A stretch of DNA of 64,000 bases from Streptomyces sp. PsTaAH-137 (GTDB lineage Bacteria > Actinomycetota > Actinomycetes > Streptomycetales > Streptomycetaceae). This document shows, one piece after another, positions 63,283 through 64,000 of the stretch. The position numbers and the translations under genes were made by a program. Every line of letters starts with the position of its first letter. Position 1 is the first letter of the stretch. Under the pieces are notes generated by a model. It did not search any database. It was not told the DNA's origin and saw only the letters and a program-made list of their open reading frames with translations. Location: assembly GCF_003259365.1 (NCBI RefSeq), contig NZ_QLLY01000002.1:558001-622000 (forward strand). The letters are read 5' to 3'.

Positions 63283-64000
63283 ATGAGCGCGAGCGTCGTT
63301 TCGCTGTTCCAGGGCAGTACGGCCCATTCCCCTTCCTACGGGCAGCTCACGCGGGCCGGGGCGGCGGCGGGGACCGGCGGGGCCGTCACCGACTTCTGCA
63401 TCCCCTGCAACCCGTACTTCCCGACGCCCGCGATGCTGGACGGGCTGCGCGGCCGGCTGCACGAGATCCTGACGTACTACCCGAGCGACGCGGGCACGAT
63501 CACGGCCGAGCTGTGCCAGGTCCTCGGGCTCAACCCGCAGACGGTCGCGATGGGCAACGGCTCGACCGAACTCATCACGTGGATCGACCACTTGCTCGTA
63601 CGGGAATCACTGGCGGTCCCCGTGCCGACGTTCGGCCGCTGGACCGACCAGCCGATGGAGACGGGCAAGCGCGTCGACATGTTCCCGCTCCCCGAGCGCG
63701 ACGGCTTCGCCCTGGACCCGGCCGCGTACGCGAACTTCCTGCACGCGCGCGGCTCCCGGGCCGCGGTGATCTGCAATCCCAACAACCCCGACGGCGGGCT
63801 CCTCCCCCGCCGCGCGCTGCTCGCCCTCCTCGACGAGCTGCGCCATCTGGACCTGGTCGTCGTCGACGAGTCGTTCCTGGACTTCGCCGACGGCGCGGTC
63901 GACGGCGGCGCCCCGAGCGTCGTCCACGAGGCGGTGCTGCGGCCCAACGTCATCGTGCTGCGCAGCCTCGGCAAGAACTTCGGGCTGCACGGCATCCGCT
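63283..64000 (+). CDS. class I/II PLP aminotransferase (3' partial)
   Basis: 239 residues are visible; the gene runs off the window. Aminotransferase motifs: ILTYYPSDAGTITAELCQVL (substrate arm), MGNGSTELITWID, CNPNNPDGG (PLP-Asn), VVVDESFLDFAD and LRSLGKNFGLHGIR with the PLP Lys in SLGKNFG. It resembles HisC/CobD-type enzymes. GGAGG lies seven bases before the ATG. The ribosome-binding site sits in a hairpin. Confidence 0.88.
   Translation, partial: MSASVVSLFQGSTAHSPSYGQLTRAGAAAGTGGAVTDFCIPCNPYFPTPAMLDGLRGRLHEILTYYPSDAGTITAELCQVLGLNPQTVAMGNGSTELITWIDHLLVRESLAVPVPTFGRWTDQPMETGKRVDMFPLPERDGFALDPAAYANFLHARGSRAAVICNPNNPDGGLLPRRALLALLDELRHLDLVVVDESFLDFADGAVDGGAPSVVHEAVLRPNVIVLRSLGKNFGLHGIR

Overview
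The window is chromosomal DNA of a Streptomyces or very close relative. The evidence is the very high GC content, frequent GTG and some TTG starts, many leaderless starts, and a set of landmark genes: a single-chain aceE, the fasR-fabD-fabH-acpP-fabF fatty acid locus, several TerD proteins, a DUF3052 gene, a SCO2400-type zinc-ribbon protein and DUF4097/DUF4383/DUF4429/DUF3145 genes. I see no phage, IS element, integrase, CRISPR array or plasmid function. The window starts inside a PhoD-like phosphatase and ends inside a PLP aminotransferase.

Layout. 1-12.2 kb holds housekeeping and small conserved genes: alpha/beta hydrolase with a divergent TetR regulator, a FAD/NAD(P)-binding protein, DoxX, a SodC-like protein, DedA, DUF2277, tRNA-Val(UAC), a DUF4097 lipoprotein, a coiled-coil membrane protein, DUF4383 and an FmdB zinc ribbon. 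12.2-12.6 kb is non-coding and packed with five copies of a 20-bp repeat. 12.6-21.6 kb is a tellurium-resistance-like (Ter) stress locus. It contains a translationally coupled CitE-like aldolase, a giant fused double phosphoribosyltransferase and a HAD phosphatase (a predicted route to a nucleoside-like metabolite), with three TerD/TerA-type Ca2+-binding-fold proteins, a fourth TerD carrying a Pro/Gln tail, and a TerC-like DUF475 membrane protein. 21.7-26 kb carries a peroxiredoxin, DUF3052 and aceE.

26-31.8 kb has a DUF4190 membrane protein, an I36 inhibitor-like secreted protein, a DHA2 drug exporter with a divergent TetR, a DUF1023 hydrolase and a DUF4429 protein. 31.9-36.6 kb holds a NarL-type two-component system followed by a secreted DUF1023 hydrolase coupled to a membrane acyltransferase. 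A shared promoter motif links the two-component genes to the hydrolase-acyltransferase pair. 36.7-39.2 kb has MerR, GNAT, a serine beta-lactamase-fold protein and pirin. 39.3-44.3 kb is the fatty acid synthesis operon and its activator, closed by a 21-bp terminator stem.

44.3-54.3 kb holds DUF3145, a GDSL lipoprotein, a cytosolic aldose epimerase, a GH3 glucosidase with its TetR, DUF2568 and EI24 membrane proteins, Ohr, a medium-chain reductase with a divergent MarR, and the SCO2400-type protein. 54.5-63.2 kb is a sugar/sugar-acid locus: an enolase-superfamily dehydratase, a zinc dehydrogenase, a TIM-barrel-like protein of unknown role, a ChvE/MmsAB-type monosaccharide ABC importer and a secreted aldose epimerase. 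Two of its transcription units share an identical-spacing 25-bp operator-like motif.

All database-level statements are from memory of the families; no search was run.
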